Part shown: positions 9,067 to 17,037 of the stretch, piece by piece | Layout of the letters: every line of letters begins with the position of its first letter | Position numbering within the stretch: the stretch's first letter is position 1 | From: Peptoniphilus_A hominis | GTDB taxonomy: Bacteria; Bacillota; Clostridia; Tissierellales; Peptoniphilaceae | Direction of reading: 5' to 3' | Assembly: GCF_040096015.1 (NCBI RefSeq) | Contig: NZ_JBBMFO010000020.1 | Location: 1-37,963, forward strand | DNA: 37,963 nt | Notes under the pieces: generated by a model | The model's database searches: none | What the model was told of the DNA's origin: nothing | What the model saw: the letters and a program-made list of their open reading frames with translations, nothing else | Program-made: the position numbers and the translations under genes

Positions 9067-9333
9067 ATGACAAGTAAAAAAGTTGTACTTAATAATAATG
9101 ACGGGCTCCACGCCAGGGCTGCTGCACTTTTTGTTAGAGAGGCAAATAAGTTTGCATCTGACATAAATTTAGAGGCACATGGCGATAAGGTTAATGGAAA
9201 GAGTATTATTGGCATTATGTCTCTAGGTGCTTTTTCTGGCGAAGAGATTGTCATTGAGGCTGAAGGCGCTGATGAAGAAGAAGCTGTTGAAAAACTAGCT
9301 CACATTGTTGAAAAAGAATTTATAAATCTTTAA
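9067..9333 (+). CDS. ptsH: HPr-family phosphocarrier protein
   Basis: Small 88-residue phosphocarrier of the PEP:sugar phosphotransferase system. His15 in GLHARAA is the site phosphorylated by enzyme I, and Ser46 in NGKSIIGIMSL is the site used by HPr kinase/phosphatase for carbon catabolite control. The ATG at 9067 is chosen over the GTG at 9058 because it places His15 and Ser46 at canonical numbers and leaves the AGGGG site upstream within the whiA 3' end. In Bacillus this slot holds crh, which has Gln in place of His15; here the His is present, so a transport-competent HPr is likely. It ends at a terminator. Confidence 0.93.
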   Translation: MTSKKVVLNNNDGLHARAAALFVREANKFASDINLEAHGDKVNGKSIIGIMSLGAFSGEEIVIEAEGADEEEAVEKLAHIVEKEFINL

Positions 9334-9350
9334 TAAATATTTTACTTTTT

Positions 9351-9379
9351 AGAGTTTTGCTTTGTCGAAACTCTTTTTT
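9351..9379 (+). terminator. Rho-independent terminator after HPr gene
   Basis: AGAGTTT (9351-9357) pairs with AAACTCT (9368-9374), followed by six Ts. Confidence 0.8.
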
Positions 9380-9431
9380 CATGTCCTTTTATTTGTTTAC
9401 TGCCTTTGATAAAATATAGGAAGGATTAACT

Positions 9432-9488
9432 ATGCCTTATTTTAAAAATTTGCCAATTAAACTTAAGGCATTGAGAATTAAAAATTAA
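9432..9488 (+). CDS. Possible 18-codon mini-ORF upstream of dnaE, overlapping an inverted repeat
   Basis: ATG at 9432 follows AGGAAGGA and opens an 18-codon frame ending TAA at 9486-9488, reading MPYFKNLPIKLKALRIKN. The same segment carries ATGCCTTA (9432-9439) and TAAGGCAT (9464-9471), an inverted repeat whose first arm includes the ATG, so folding would hide the start. It could be a leader peptide for dnaE, or simply a chance frame over a hairpin. There is no homology evidence either way. Confidence 0.2.
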   Translation: MPYFKNLPIKLKALRIKN

Positions 9489-9524
9489 GGACGATTTTTT
9501 AAGAATAGATTAAAGGATGATTCT

Positions 9525-12500
9525 ATGAATAAATTTGTGCATTTGCACCTCCACAGCGAGTACTCCCTATTAGATGGGTCAACGAGAATAAATCTCTTGC
9601 CAAAGCGAGTTAAAGAACTTGGCATGGATGCCGTTGCCTTAACGGATCACGGCAATATGTATGGCGCCATTGCCTTTTATAAGGCCTGCAAGGATGAGGG
9701 AATTAAACCAATTTTGGGTTGCGAAGTTTATGTTTCTGAAAAGGACATGACTATAAAGGACAAGACCAACAAGAGGTTCCACCTAATTCTCTTGGCAGAG
9801 AACAATGAAGGCTTCAAAAATATTATGAAAATAGTCTCTATAGCTTTTGTTGATGGATATTATTACAAGCCTAGAGTTGACAAGGAAGTTTTGAAAAAAT
9901 ATGCCAAGGGCGTAATTGCCACATCAGCTTGCCTTGGTGGCGAAGTGCAAAGATTTATCTTAGAAAGGGACCTAGAGGCTGCAAGAGCTGCTGCCCTTGA
10001 ATACAGAGAAATCTTTGGCGAAAATAATTTTTTCTTGGAGCTTCAAGACCATGGCATGCCAGAACAGGCTCGAGTAAATCGCGAGCTTGTAAAATTATCA
10101 GAGGACTTAAATATTCCACTTACAGCATCAAATGATGTTCACTACTTAAATAAGGATGATGCCAAGAGTCACGATGTCCTCCTCTGCATTCAAACGGGCA
10201 AGACAATTAAGGAAGAAAATAGGATGAAGTTCCCATCAGATGAATTTTATTTAAAATCGCCTGACGAAATGGCAGCACTTTTCCCAGAAAACAAAGATGC
10301 CCTTGAAAACACAGTAAAAATTGCTGAGAGATGCAATGTGGAAATAAAATTTCACGAGCAACATTTGCCTGAGTTTACTGTGCCAGAGGGCTACACTCAC
10401 CAAGGCTATTTAAAAAAACTTGCCACTGATGGTATGTATGCTCGCTACGAAAGTGTTACTGATGAGATAAAAGAAAGATTTGATTTTGAATTTAATACCA
10501 TAAAAAATATGGGCTTCGTGGATTACTTTTTAATAGTCTGGGACTTTATAAGGTACGCCAGAAAACACGAAATTCAAGTTGGACCGGGGAGAGGTTCAGC
10601 GGCGGGCAGCCTAATTTCTTTTTGCCTGGGCATAACAGATGTTGACCCCCTAAAGTTTGACCTCCTCTTCGAAAGATTTTTAAATCCAGAGAGAGTTTCC
10701 ATGCCCGATATTGACATCGACTTCTGCTATGAAAGGCGTGAAGAAGTTATTGAGTATGTCAATAGAAAGTACGGCGACTCCCATGTTGCCCAAATCGTAA
10801 CCTTTGGTACCATGGCGGCAAGAAATGCCCTAAGAGATGTAGGGCGTGCCCTTGACATGTCCTATGCCAAGGTGGACTACATTGCCAAGCAAGTTCCACA
10901 GGCAATCAACATGACTATAGAAAAGGCTCTGGAAATTTCTGAAACTTTTAAGGGAATTTATGACTCCGAAGAGGACTCAAGATTCTTAATTGACATGGCA
11001 TTAAAGCTTGAGGGACTGCCAAGGCATACATCAACTCATGCAGCTGGTGTTGTCATTTCAAAGGACGAGCTGACAGAGTATGTGCCCCTAACTCGTAACG
11101 ATAAGATAATTGCAACTCAGTTTAACATGATTGAGCTTGAAGAGCTTGGTCTTTTAAAGATGGACTTCCTGGGACTTAGGACTTTAACAGTCATTCGTGA
11201 TGCAATAAATTTAATAAGAGAAAAGGAAGGCAAGACTATTTCCTTTGAAAAGTTTGACTACAATGACCCCGATGTCCTAAAGATGTTTGCAAGGTCAGAA
11301 ACTCTTGGCGTTTTTCAATTTGAATCCTCTGGCATGAGAGCCTTCCTTAAGGAATTAAAGCCAGACGAATTTTCTGATTTAGTCGCAGCCAATGCCCTCT
11401 TTAGACCGGGACCAATGAAGCAAATTCCAAAATTTGTTTCATCAAAGCACGACAAGAGCAAAATTTCTTACCTTCATCCAAAGCTTGAGCCAATTCTAAA
11501 GTCTACTTACGGCTGTATTGTCTACCAAGAGCAGGTAATGCAAATCGTTCAACAAATTGGTGGCTACTCTCTTGGCAGGGCAGACATAGTAAGACGTGCT
11601 ATTTCCAAGAAAAAGATGAAGGTTATGGAAGAGGAAAGACAAAACTTTATCTACGGCAACCCAGCCGAAGGAGTTTGCGGTGCCATTGCCAATGGAGTTG
11701 ACGAAAAGGCTGCCAACGAAATTTATGACTTGATTATAGACTTTGCCGACTACGCCTTTAACAAGTCTCACTCCGTTGCCTATTCAGTAGTTGCCTACAG
11801 GACTGCCTGGTTAAAATATTATTATCCAAGAGAATTTATGGCGGCGCAAATTTCCACTTATACCAATGACATCAAGCAAGTGAGTCTCTACATCGAAGAG
11901 ATAAAGAGGCTGGGCATAGAAATTTTGCCACCTAATATAAATTATTCTTTTAAAAACTTTACTGTTGAAGAAGATAAAATTCGCTTTGGACTAAAGGCAG
12001 TGAAAAATGTTGGCGACAACTTAATTGATTTAATTGTCAAGGGAAGAGAAAAGGGCGAATATAAATCCTTAAAGGACTTCGTCGATAGGATTAATGCCAT
12101 AGACAAGTCTGTCCTCAACAAGAGGGCGGTTGAGTCCCTAATAAGGTGCGGAGCCATGGACGACTTTGAGGGCAACAGGGCACAATACCTTGCCATTTAC
12201 GAGTCAGTCCTTTCATCTTCATCTAACACTGCAAAGAGCAATGTCTTGGGACAATTCTCTCTCTTTGAAGAGGCAGCCTTCCACGAAGATTTGCCTGTCC
12301 TAAAAGACTTTAGGCAAAAGGACAAGCTTGACATGGAAAAGGAAGTCATTGGCATGTATATCTCTGGCCATCCCCTTGACCCCTATAGAGAAATAATTGA
12401 GAAGTCCACAAATATTAATACCAACCAAATTTTTGAAAAGTACAGAGAAAATCTCTTGAGAAATAGCAAGGTAAAAGTGGGGGGCATTTTAAAGTCCAAA

Positions 12501-12950
12501 AAAACTATGATTACAAAAAACAACAAGATGATGGCTTTTGCAGCCCTAGAAGACCTCTTTGGGACAATTGAACTTGTAATTTTCCCAAATGTCTTTTCAA
12601 GATACAAGGACTTAATTGAAGATGAAAATGTAGTCTTCGTTGAGGGACACTTTCAAGAGTCAGAAGTTGAAGAGCCAAAAATTTTAGTTGATGCCCTATC
12701 AAGGATTAAGATGCCCACAAAAAACAAGTTATACATCTCCATTGACTCCATGAAAAATGAAAGGCTTGGCGAAATGAAAAATATTTTAAGAGAATATGAA
12801 GGCAGCACGCCCGTAGTCTTTTTCGAAGAAGAGACGAGAAGGGCCTATGGAACGGAATCAAACTTGTGGATTGATGCCAATGCCTTTACAGAGATACAAG
12901 ATAAATTGGCAGTCTTTACTAAGAGTAGAGAAAAAATTATTTTAAAGTAG
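9525..12950 (+). CDS. dnaE: DNA polymerase III alpha subunit DnaE
   Basis: Replicative C-family polymerase. The 1141 residues start with a PHP domain whose metal-binding motifs look complete (HLHLHSEYS at 6-14 and LTDHGNMYG near 39-47). The palm has GPGRGSAAGSL and the catalytic PDIDIDF at 394-400, with the third aspartate region in the finger/palm section further on. THAAGVVIS and the helix-hairpin-helix region follow. An OB-fold (KVKVGGILKSKKTM) lies near the C-terminus. The absence of an inserted exonuclease domain shows it is DnaE, not PolC. The ATG follows AAGGATGA. It is followed immediately by pfkA and pyk, an order common in clostridia. Confidence 0.96.
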   Translation: MNKFVHLHLHSEYSLLDGSTRINLLPKRVKELGMDAVALTDHGNMYGAIAFYKACKDEGIKPILGCEVYVSEKDMTIKDKTNKRFHLILLAENNEGFKNIMKIVSIAFVDGYYYKPRVDKEVLKKYAKGVIATSACLGGEVQRFILERDLEAARAAALEYREIFGENNFFLELQDHGMPEQARVNRELVKLSEDLNIPLTASNDVHYLNKDDAKSHDVLLCIQTGKTIKEENRMKFPSDEFYLKSPDEMAALFPENKDALENTVKIAERCNVEIKFHEQHLPEFTVPEGYTHQGYLKKLATDGMYARYESVTDEIKERFDFEFNTIKNMGFVDYFLIVWDFIRYARKHEIQVGPGRGSAAGSLISFCLGITDVDPLKFDLLFERFLNPERVSMPDIDIDFCYERREEVIEYVNRKYGDSHVAQIVTFGTMAARNALRDVGRALDMSYAKVDYIAKQVPQAINMTIEKALEISETFKGIYDSEEDSRFLIDMALKLEGLPRHTSTHAAGVVISKDELTEYVPLTRNDKIIATQFNMIELEELGLLKMDFLGLRTLTVIRDAINLIREKEGKTISFEKFDYNDPDVLKMFARSETLGVFQFESSGMRAFLKELKPDEFSDLVAANALFRPGPMKQIPKFVSSKHDKSKISYLHPKLEPILKSTYGCIVYQEQVMQIVQQIGGYSLGRADIVRRAISKKKMKVMEEERQNFIYGNPAEGVCGAIANGVDEKAANEIYDLIIDFADYAFNKSHSVAYSVVAYRTAWLKYYYPREFMAAQISTYTNDIKQVSLYIEEIKRLGIEILPPNINYSFKNFTVEEDKIRFGLKAVKNVGDNLIDLIVKGREKGEYKSLKDFVDRINAIDKSVLNKRAVESLIRCGAMDDFEGNRAQYLAIYESVLSSSSNTAKSNVLGQFSLFEEAAFHEDLPVLKDFRQKDKLDMEKEVIGMYISGHPLDPYREIIEKSTNINTNQIFEKYRENLLRNSKVKVGGILKSKKTMITKNNKMMAFAALEDLFGTIELVIFPNVFSRYKDLIEDENVVFVEGHFQESEVEEPKILVDALSRIKMPTKNKLYISIDSMKNERLGEMKNILREYEGSTPVVFFEEETRRAYGTESNLWIDANAFTEIQDKLAVFTKSREKIILK

Positions 12951-12956
12951 GTGCGT

Positions 12957-13910
12957 ATGAGAATTGCAATTTTAACAAGTGGCGGCGATGCTCCAGGCAT
13001 GAATGCCGCAATAAGAGCAGTGACTAGGACTTGCATATACGAGGGAATAGAAGTTTTTGGCATAAGCGGAGGCTATGAAGGCTTAATTGATGCCAAGTTT
13101 GAAAAATTAGTTCAGTCTTCTGTTGCCGACATCATTCAAAGAGGTGGAACAATTTTATCCACTTCAAGGTCGGAAAGATTTATGACAGAAGAGGGACTGG
13201 AGAAGGCAATAAATTCCCTTAAAATTTTTGAAATTGATGCCCTAATTGTCCTTGGAGGCGACGGAAGTCTTTGCGGGGCAAAAATGTTGAGGGACCGAGG
13301 CGTAAATGTCATTGGCATTCCCTGCTCCATTGACAACGACCTTGCCTACACAGATTTTACCATTGGATTTATGACGGCAGTGGAAACTGTAACTGAAGCA
13401 GTGAGTCACATTAGGGACACAACAGAAGCCCATGGTCGTGCCAATGTGGTTGAAGTAATGGGCAGAGACTGTGGCGACATCGCCCTTTACTCTGGAGTTT
13501 CCTCTGGAGCTGAGTCCATTATAGTTCCAGAAATTCCCCTAGACATAAATGAAATTGCAGAGAAGGCAATTATGGGCAAGAACAGGGGCAAGAAACACCA
13601 CATAATTTTAATGGCTGAAGGCTGTGGATCTGCCTTTGACTTTGCAGAAGAATTTCAAAAGCTTACAGGCATAGACACAAGAGTAACTGTCCTTGGCTAC
13701 ATCCAAAGGGGAGGAGCCCCAAGCATCTTCGACAGAATTTTGGCATCAGAACTTGGCTACTTGGCAGTTAAAGAAGCTAAGGCTGGCAGGTCTCTTGCCC
13801 TTGGCTTTAAAGATGGCAAGGCAATATCCAGGGACTTTGACGAAATTTTTGAAGTTAAAAAAGTTTTTAGAAAAGATCTTTTAGATATACTAAAAACTGT
13901 TTCTATATGA
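12957..13910 (+). CDS. pfkA: 6-phosphofructokinase
   Basis: Phosphorylates fructose-6-phosphate to fructose-1,6-bisphosphate, the committed step of glycolysis. The ATG at 12957 is preferred over the in-frame GTG at 12951: it gives the family N-terminus RIAILTSGGDAPGMNAAIRA and 317 residues, and AGGTG overlaps the dnaE stop. GGDGS, SIDND with Asp126 and Asp128 (E. coli Asp127 and Asp129), and VEVMGRDCGD are present. The GGDGS glycine favours ATP as phosphoryl donor. The residue aligning with E. coli Gly124, just before SIDND, is Cys123 in IPCSIDND, an unusual change beside the nucleotide site. It lies between dnaE and pyk with gaps of only a few bases. Confidence 0.95.
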   Translation: MRIAILTSGGDAPGMNAAIRAVTRTCIYEGIEVFGISGGYEGLIDAKFEKLVQSSVADIIQRGGTILSTSRSERFMTEEGLEKAINSLKIFEIDALIVLGGDGSLCGAKMLRDRGVNVIGIPCSIDNDLAYTDFTIGFMTAVETVTEAVSHIRDTTEAHGRANVVEVMGRDCGDIALYSGVSSGAESIIVPEIPLDINEIAEKAIMGKNRGKKHHIILMAEGCGSAFDFAEEFQKLTGIDTRVTVLGYIQRGGAPSIFDRILASELGYLAVKEAKAGRSLALGFKDGKAISRDFDEIFEVKKVFRKDLLDILKTVSI

Positions 13911-13918
13911 GGTGATTT

Positions 13919-15652
13919 ATGAAAAAGACAAAAATTGTTGCCACTATTGGACCTGCCAGTGAAAGTGAAGAAGTTTTAAGAAAATTATTCACAGAGGGCG
14001 TCAATGTTGCAAGACTTAATTTTTCTCACGGAAGCCACCAGGAACACAAGCTAAAAATTGACAGAATAAAAAAATTAAGACGAGAAATGGATATACCCAT
14101 TGGCATAATGCTTGACACCAAGGGACCAGAAATTAGACTGGGTGATATTGATGGAGAAGTCCTTTTAAAGAGTGGCGAAGAATTTATTTTAACTAACAAG
14201 GATTTAGTGGGTGATGAAAAAATTGCCAGCATCTCCTACAAGGACCTCTACAAGGATGTAAGAGTGGGCGGCAAAATTTTAATTGACGACGGACTTGTGG
14301 AGCTTCTGGTGAAAGAAATTCGTGGAGAAGAAATTATAACAGAAGTGGAAAATTCTGGCACCATTTCATCTCACAAGGGAGTTAATGTGCCTGGCGCCAA
14401 CTTAAATCTGCCAGCCCTAACAGAAAGAGACATTGAAGATATAAAATTTGGCATAAAGGAAGATATTGACTTTATAGCCGCATCCTTTGTAAGGTCCAGA
14501 GAAGATGTCCTTGCCATAAGAAAGGTCTTGGAAGAAGAGAGGGACTACACCACAAAAATTATTTCCAAGATTGAATCCCAAAGGGCGGTGGAAGAAATTG
14601 ACGAGATAATAGAAGTTTCTGACGGAATTATGGTTGCCAGAGGTGACCTTGGCGTTGAAATCGAGACGGAAGCTGTGCCCATAGTGCAAAAGGAAATTAT
14701 AAAAAAATGTAACATTGTTGGCAAGACTGTCATCACTGCAACGCAAATGCTGGACTCCATGATTAGAAACCCAAGGCCAACTCGTGCAGAGACAAATGAT
14801 GTTGCCAATGCAGTTCTCGACGGCACAAGTGCAGTCATGCTATCTGGCGAAACTGCCAGCGGTAAATACCCCCTTGAAGCAGTTGTGACAATGAGAAAAA
14901 TTTTGGAGTACACAGAAAATACTATTGACCACGAGGAGATTTTGGAAAATAGAATTAGAGATGTGGAAAAATCCATGACAAACGCCATAGGAAGATCTGC
15001 CTGCGTAATTGCAAGAGACCTTGGAGCAGAGGCCATAATCACAGCCACAACTTCAGGCAACACTTCCAGAGCCATTGCAAAATTTAGGCCAGAGACGCCA
15101 ATAATTGCATCAACGCCCTTTGAAAAAATTAAAAATCAACTAAGCCTTGTCTGGGGCATATCTCCTGTAAAAGTTTTAAACTTCAAGGACACAGACAACT
15201 TAATTGACGCATCAATGGAGATTGCAGTGTCAAAGGGCTTTATAAAGTCTGGCGACTTAGTTGTCTTAACAGCAGGAGTGCCTGCTGGCATTGCCGGTTC
15301 AACTAACCTTCTAAAAATCGAAAGTGTTTCAGAAATTTTAGGAAGAGGAACTCCTATAGGTAAGAAGAAAAAGAAGGCGAGAGCCATAGTTGCAAAGACA
15401 ATTGAGGACTTGGAAGATGGCTTTAAGACCAAGGACATCATAGTCTGCCAAGGAACTGACGGCAGGATGATTCCTTACATGGAAAAATCTTCTGGCTTTA
15501 TAACAGAACAAGCTGGCTTCACATCTAATGGAGCTGTGGCGGCAATTTCTCTCGGCAAAACTGCCATAGTTGGCGTAAAAGATATTACAGAAAAAATAAA
15601 AACTGGCGACATTATAACTATTGACCCAGTAGATGGAACTGTAAGAAGATAA
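13919..15652 (+). CDS. pyk: Pyruvate kinase with C-terminal PEP-utilising-type domain
   Basis: Transfers phosphate from phosphoenolpyruvate to ADP, giving pyruvate and ATP. Signature segments are KIVATIGPAS, RLNFSHGSH, MLDTKGPEIRLG, IISKIES with catalytic Lys217, and VARGDLGVEI around 240. At 577 residues it is about 100 longer than the E. coli enzymes. The extra C-terminal stretch (about 475-577: IVCQGTDGRMIPYMEKSSGF, AAISLGKTAIVGV, ITIDPVDGTVRR) is the phosphohistidine-domain-like extension known from Geobacillus/Bacillus enzymes. In this copy the usual threonine/histidine site is not obvious. The ATG follows AGGTGATTT, eight bases after pfkA. It ends at a terminator shared with the converging gene. 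Confidence 0.96.
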   Translation: MKKTKIVATIGPASESEEVLRKLFTEGVNVARLNFSHGSHQEHKLKIDRIKKLRREMDIPIGIMLDTKGPEIRLGDIDGEVLLKSGEEFILTNKDLVGDEKIASISYKDLYKDVRVGGKILIDDGLVELLVKEIRGEEIITEVENSGTISSHKGVNVPGANLNLPALTERDIEDIKFGIKEDIDFIAASFVRSREDVLAIRKVLEEERDYTTKIISKIESQRAVEEIDEIIEVSDGIMVARGDLGVEIETEAVPIVQKEIIKKCNIVGKTVITATQMLDSMIRNPRPTRAETNDVANAVLDGTSAVMLSGETASGKYPLEAVVTMRKILEYTENTIDHEEILENRIRDVEKSMTNAIGRSACVIARDLGAEAIITATTSGNTSRAIAKFRPETPIIASTPFEKIKNQLSLVWGISPVKVLNFKDTDNLIDASMEIAVSKGFIKSGDLVVLTAGVPAGIAGSTNLLKIESVSEILGRGTPIGKKKKKARAIVAKTIEDLEDGFKTKDIIVCQGTDGRMIPYMEKSSGFITEQAGFTSNGAVAAISLGKTAIVGVKDITEKIKTGDIITIDPVDGTVRR

Positions 15653-15672
15653 AAATTTAAAAAATTCCAATA

Positions 15673-15726
15673 AAAAAAGACCTAAGTGATTATGAAAAAT
15701 TATCACTAAATAGGTCTTTTATTTTT
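15673..15726. terminator. Bidirectional terminator between pyk and the converging membrane-protein gene
   Basis: AAAAGACCTA and GTGAT (15675-15690) pair with ATCAC and TAGGTCTTTT (15702-15720). A T run follows on the plus strand and an A run precedes it, so the hairpin can stop both convergent transcripts. Its left arm overlaps the last bases of the minus-strand gene. Confidence 0.8.
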
Positions 15727-16421
15727 GTGTAATTATTTCTCTTAAAACTTTCTTCTCTGCCTTTTAAGTTTGAATTGAAGCTTTCAAATTTTACCTTAAA
15801 CTTTTTTGATTCCGACATCAATTTTAAATTGGACAAGCTCTCTGACTCGTTGAGATAATTAAAATAGTTGTCGCTTCTAACTTTTAGGGCCAAGTAAATC
15901 CTATCCAAGCTCTTAGAAAGTCCAAGAAGGTGATTTAAAGTTAAGATAAGGTCTATGGCGAAGAAGGCAGTAAATACTATGGCTAGTGAGTCAATAACTC
16001 TATCTTCAGCAGCTGATAAAAATAAGAGCATGACTGGAGTAAAATGCTTGACTATAATAATATTTGCCATGCCAAAAACTATAAGGCCATATAGGCAGAC
16101 TCTGCTTTTAATTTGGAAGGGATAGGCGCTGTAGTCCCACCACCTTTGGTGAAAAAATCTCTCCAAAAAATATCCTATGATGTACTCAATGGTGCAGGAT
16201 AAAAGTGCAGAGTAAATAAAAATGTAAAGACTTGAGTCAAAATTTTTAAGCATCAAGTAAGATATGCTTGCGCCAATGCCATAAATGGGGCAGGCTGGTC
16301 CAATTAAAAAGCCTCGGTTATAAAATTTATCTAGCTCAATGGTGGAGCAAGGGAAGCTCTCCCAGCACCAGCCTATAAAGGAGTAGATAAAAAATATTAG
16401 ATATAATTCTGAAATTTTCAT
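15690..16421 (-). CDS. PF06541-type polytopic membrane protein (putative ABC-transporter type IV)
   Basis: A 243-residue protein with about five hydrophobic segments in the first 170 residues and a charged, probably cytoplasmic tail. The motifs GWCWES near residue 17, NRGFLIGPACPIYGIG around 33-48 and RWWDYSAYPF followed by RVCLYGL match the family named putative ABC-transporter type IV / CmpB-like. The family's real function is not established, and no ATPase partner sits beside it. The start overlaps the stop of the upstream HD-domain gene by four bases (ATGA), so the two are translationally coupled. It converges on pyk and shares its terminator. Recognition of the family is fairly sure; the role is unknown. 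Confidence 0.8.
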   Translation of the reverse strand: MKISELYLIFFIYSFIGWCWESFPCSTIELDKFYNRGFLIGPACPIYGIGASISYLMLKNFDSSLYIFIYSALLSCTIEYIIGYFLERFFHQRWWDYSAYPFQIKSRVCLYGLIVFGMANIIIVKHFTPVMLLFLSAAEDRVIDSLAIVFTAFFAIDLILTLNHLLGLSKSLDRIYLALKVRSDNYFNYLNESESLSNLKLMSESKKFKVKFESFNSNLKGREESFKRNNYTKIKDLFSDNFS

Positions 16422-16888
16422 AAATTTTCTAAACCCACTTTCACAAATCTTGACGAAACAGTTTCCACAGCAGAAACATATTTGTCAGAGTAAGTTACAA
16501 TCCAAGATTCCAAATACCTTGGCGGAATAATAGTTAGGGGGAACATGTGCTTTATTATAATATCTCTCTCAAGGCGATTTAAATTTATTTCACTTTTAGC
16601 ATTTTTATAAGCCTTCATGGGATGAGTAAAGCCATGAATCCACCTTTCCCTCTTGCCATCGTGCCAATCGTAGAGGAAGTAGTCGTGAAGAAGGGCGCCC
16701 CTTATCATGGAGTCCATGTCCACATCCAAATTATATTTTTCTGCAATTTCAATGGATTTTTTTGCAACAGAAATAACATGAGTGTAGACAGAAGTGTTGC
16801 CATGTTGTATGAAATTTTTTGTTTCATCAAATCGCGTGTTCTCACTTAGGAAGGCGATGATCTCTTCAAGTTTTTCTTTGTTATTCAT
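16418..16888 (-). CDS. HD-domain phosphohydrolase-like protein
   Basis: A 156-residue soluble protein of the HD superfamily, whose members use divalent metal to hydrolyse phosphate esters or nucleotides. Candidate metal ligands are His37 in VYTHVISVA, the doublet His68-Asp69 in GALLHDYFLYDW and the later HGFTHP segment. The C-terminal half holds the conserved YSDKYVSAVE helix containing a further Asp. The substrate cannot be read from the sequence. The ATG follows AGGAGA (reverse complement of the bases just right of 16888). Its stop overlaps the start of the PF06541-like membrane protein by four bases, so the pair forms a two-gene unit, and a shared envelope-related role is a guess. Confidence 0.8.
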   Translation of the reverse strand: MNNKEKLEEIIAFLSENTRFDETKNFIQHGNTSVYTHVISVAKKSIEIAEKYNLDVDMDSMIRGALLHDYFLYDWHDGKRERWIHGFTHPMKAYKNAKSEINLNRLERDIIIKHMFPLTIIPPRYLESWIVTYSDKYVSAVETVSSRFVKVGLENL

Positions 16889-17001
16889 AAATTCTCCTCA
16901 GTCTTATTCTAATTTATAAAAGTAAAAATTTTTCAAAGTTTTTGTTAAATTTTTAAAACATTTAAAATTTTTTGAGTTTGTTTTAGATATTTTTTGCAAA
17001 A

Positions 17002-17034
17002 AAATAAAAGCCATATCTCTATGACTTTTATATT
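17002..17034 (-). terminator. Terminator after the K/E/P/A repeat protein
   Basis: On the minus strand AAAAGTCATA pairs with TATGGCTTTT around GAGA, with one mismatch, and is followed by a run of Ts (As at about 16997-17003 of the plus strand). Confidence 0.65.
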
Positions 17035-17037
17035 TTA

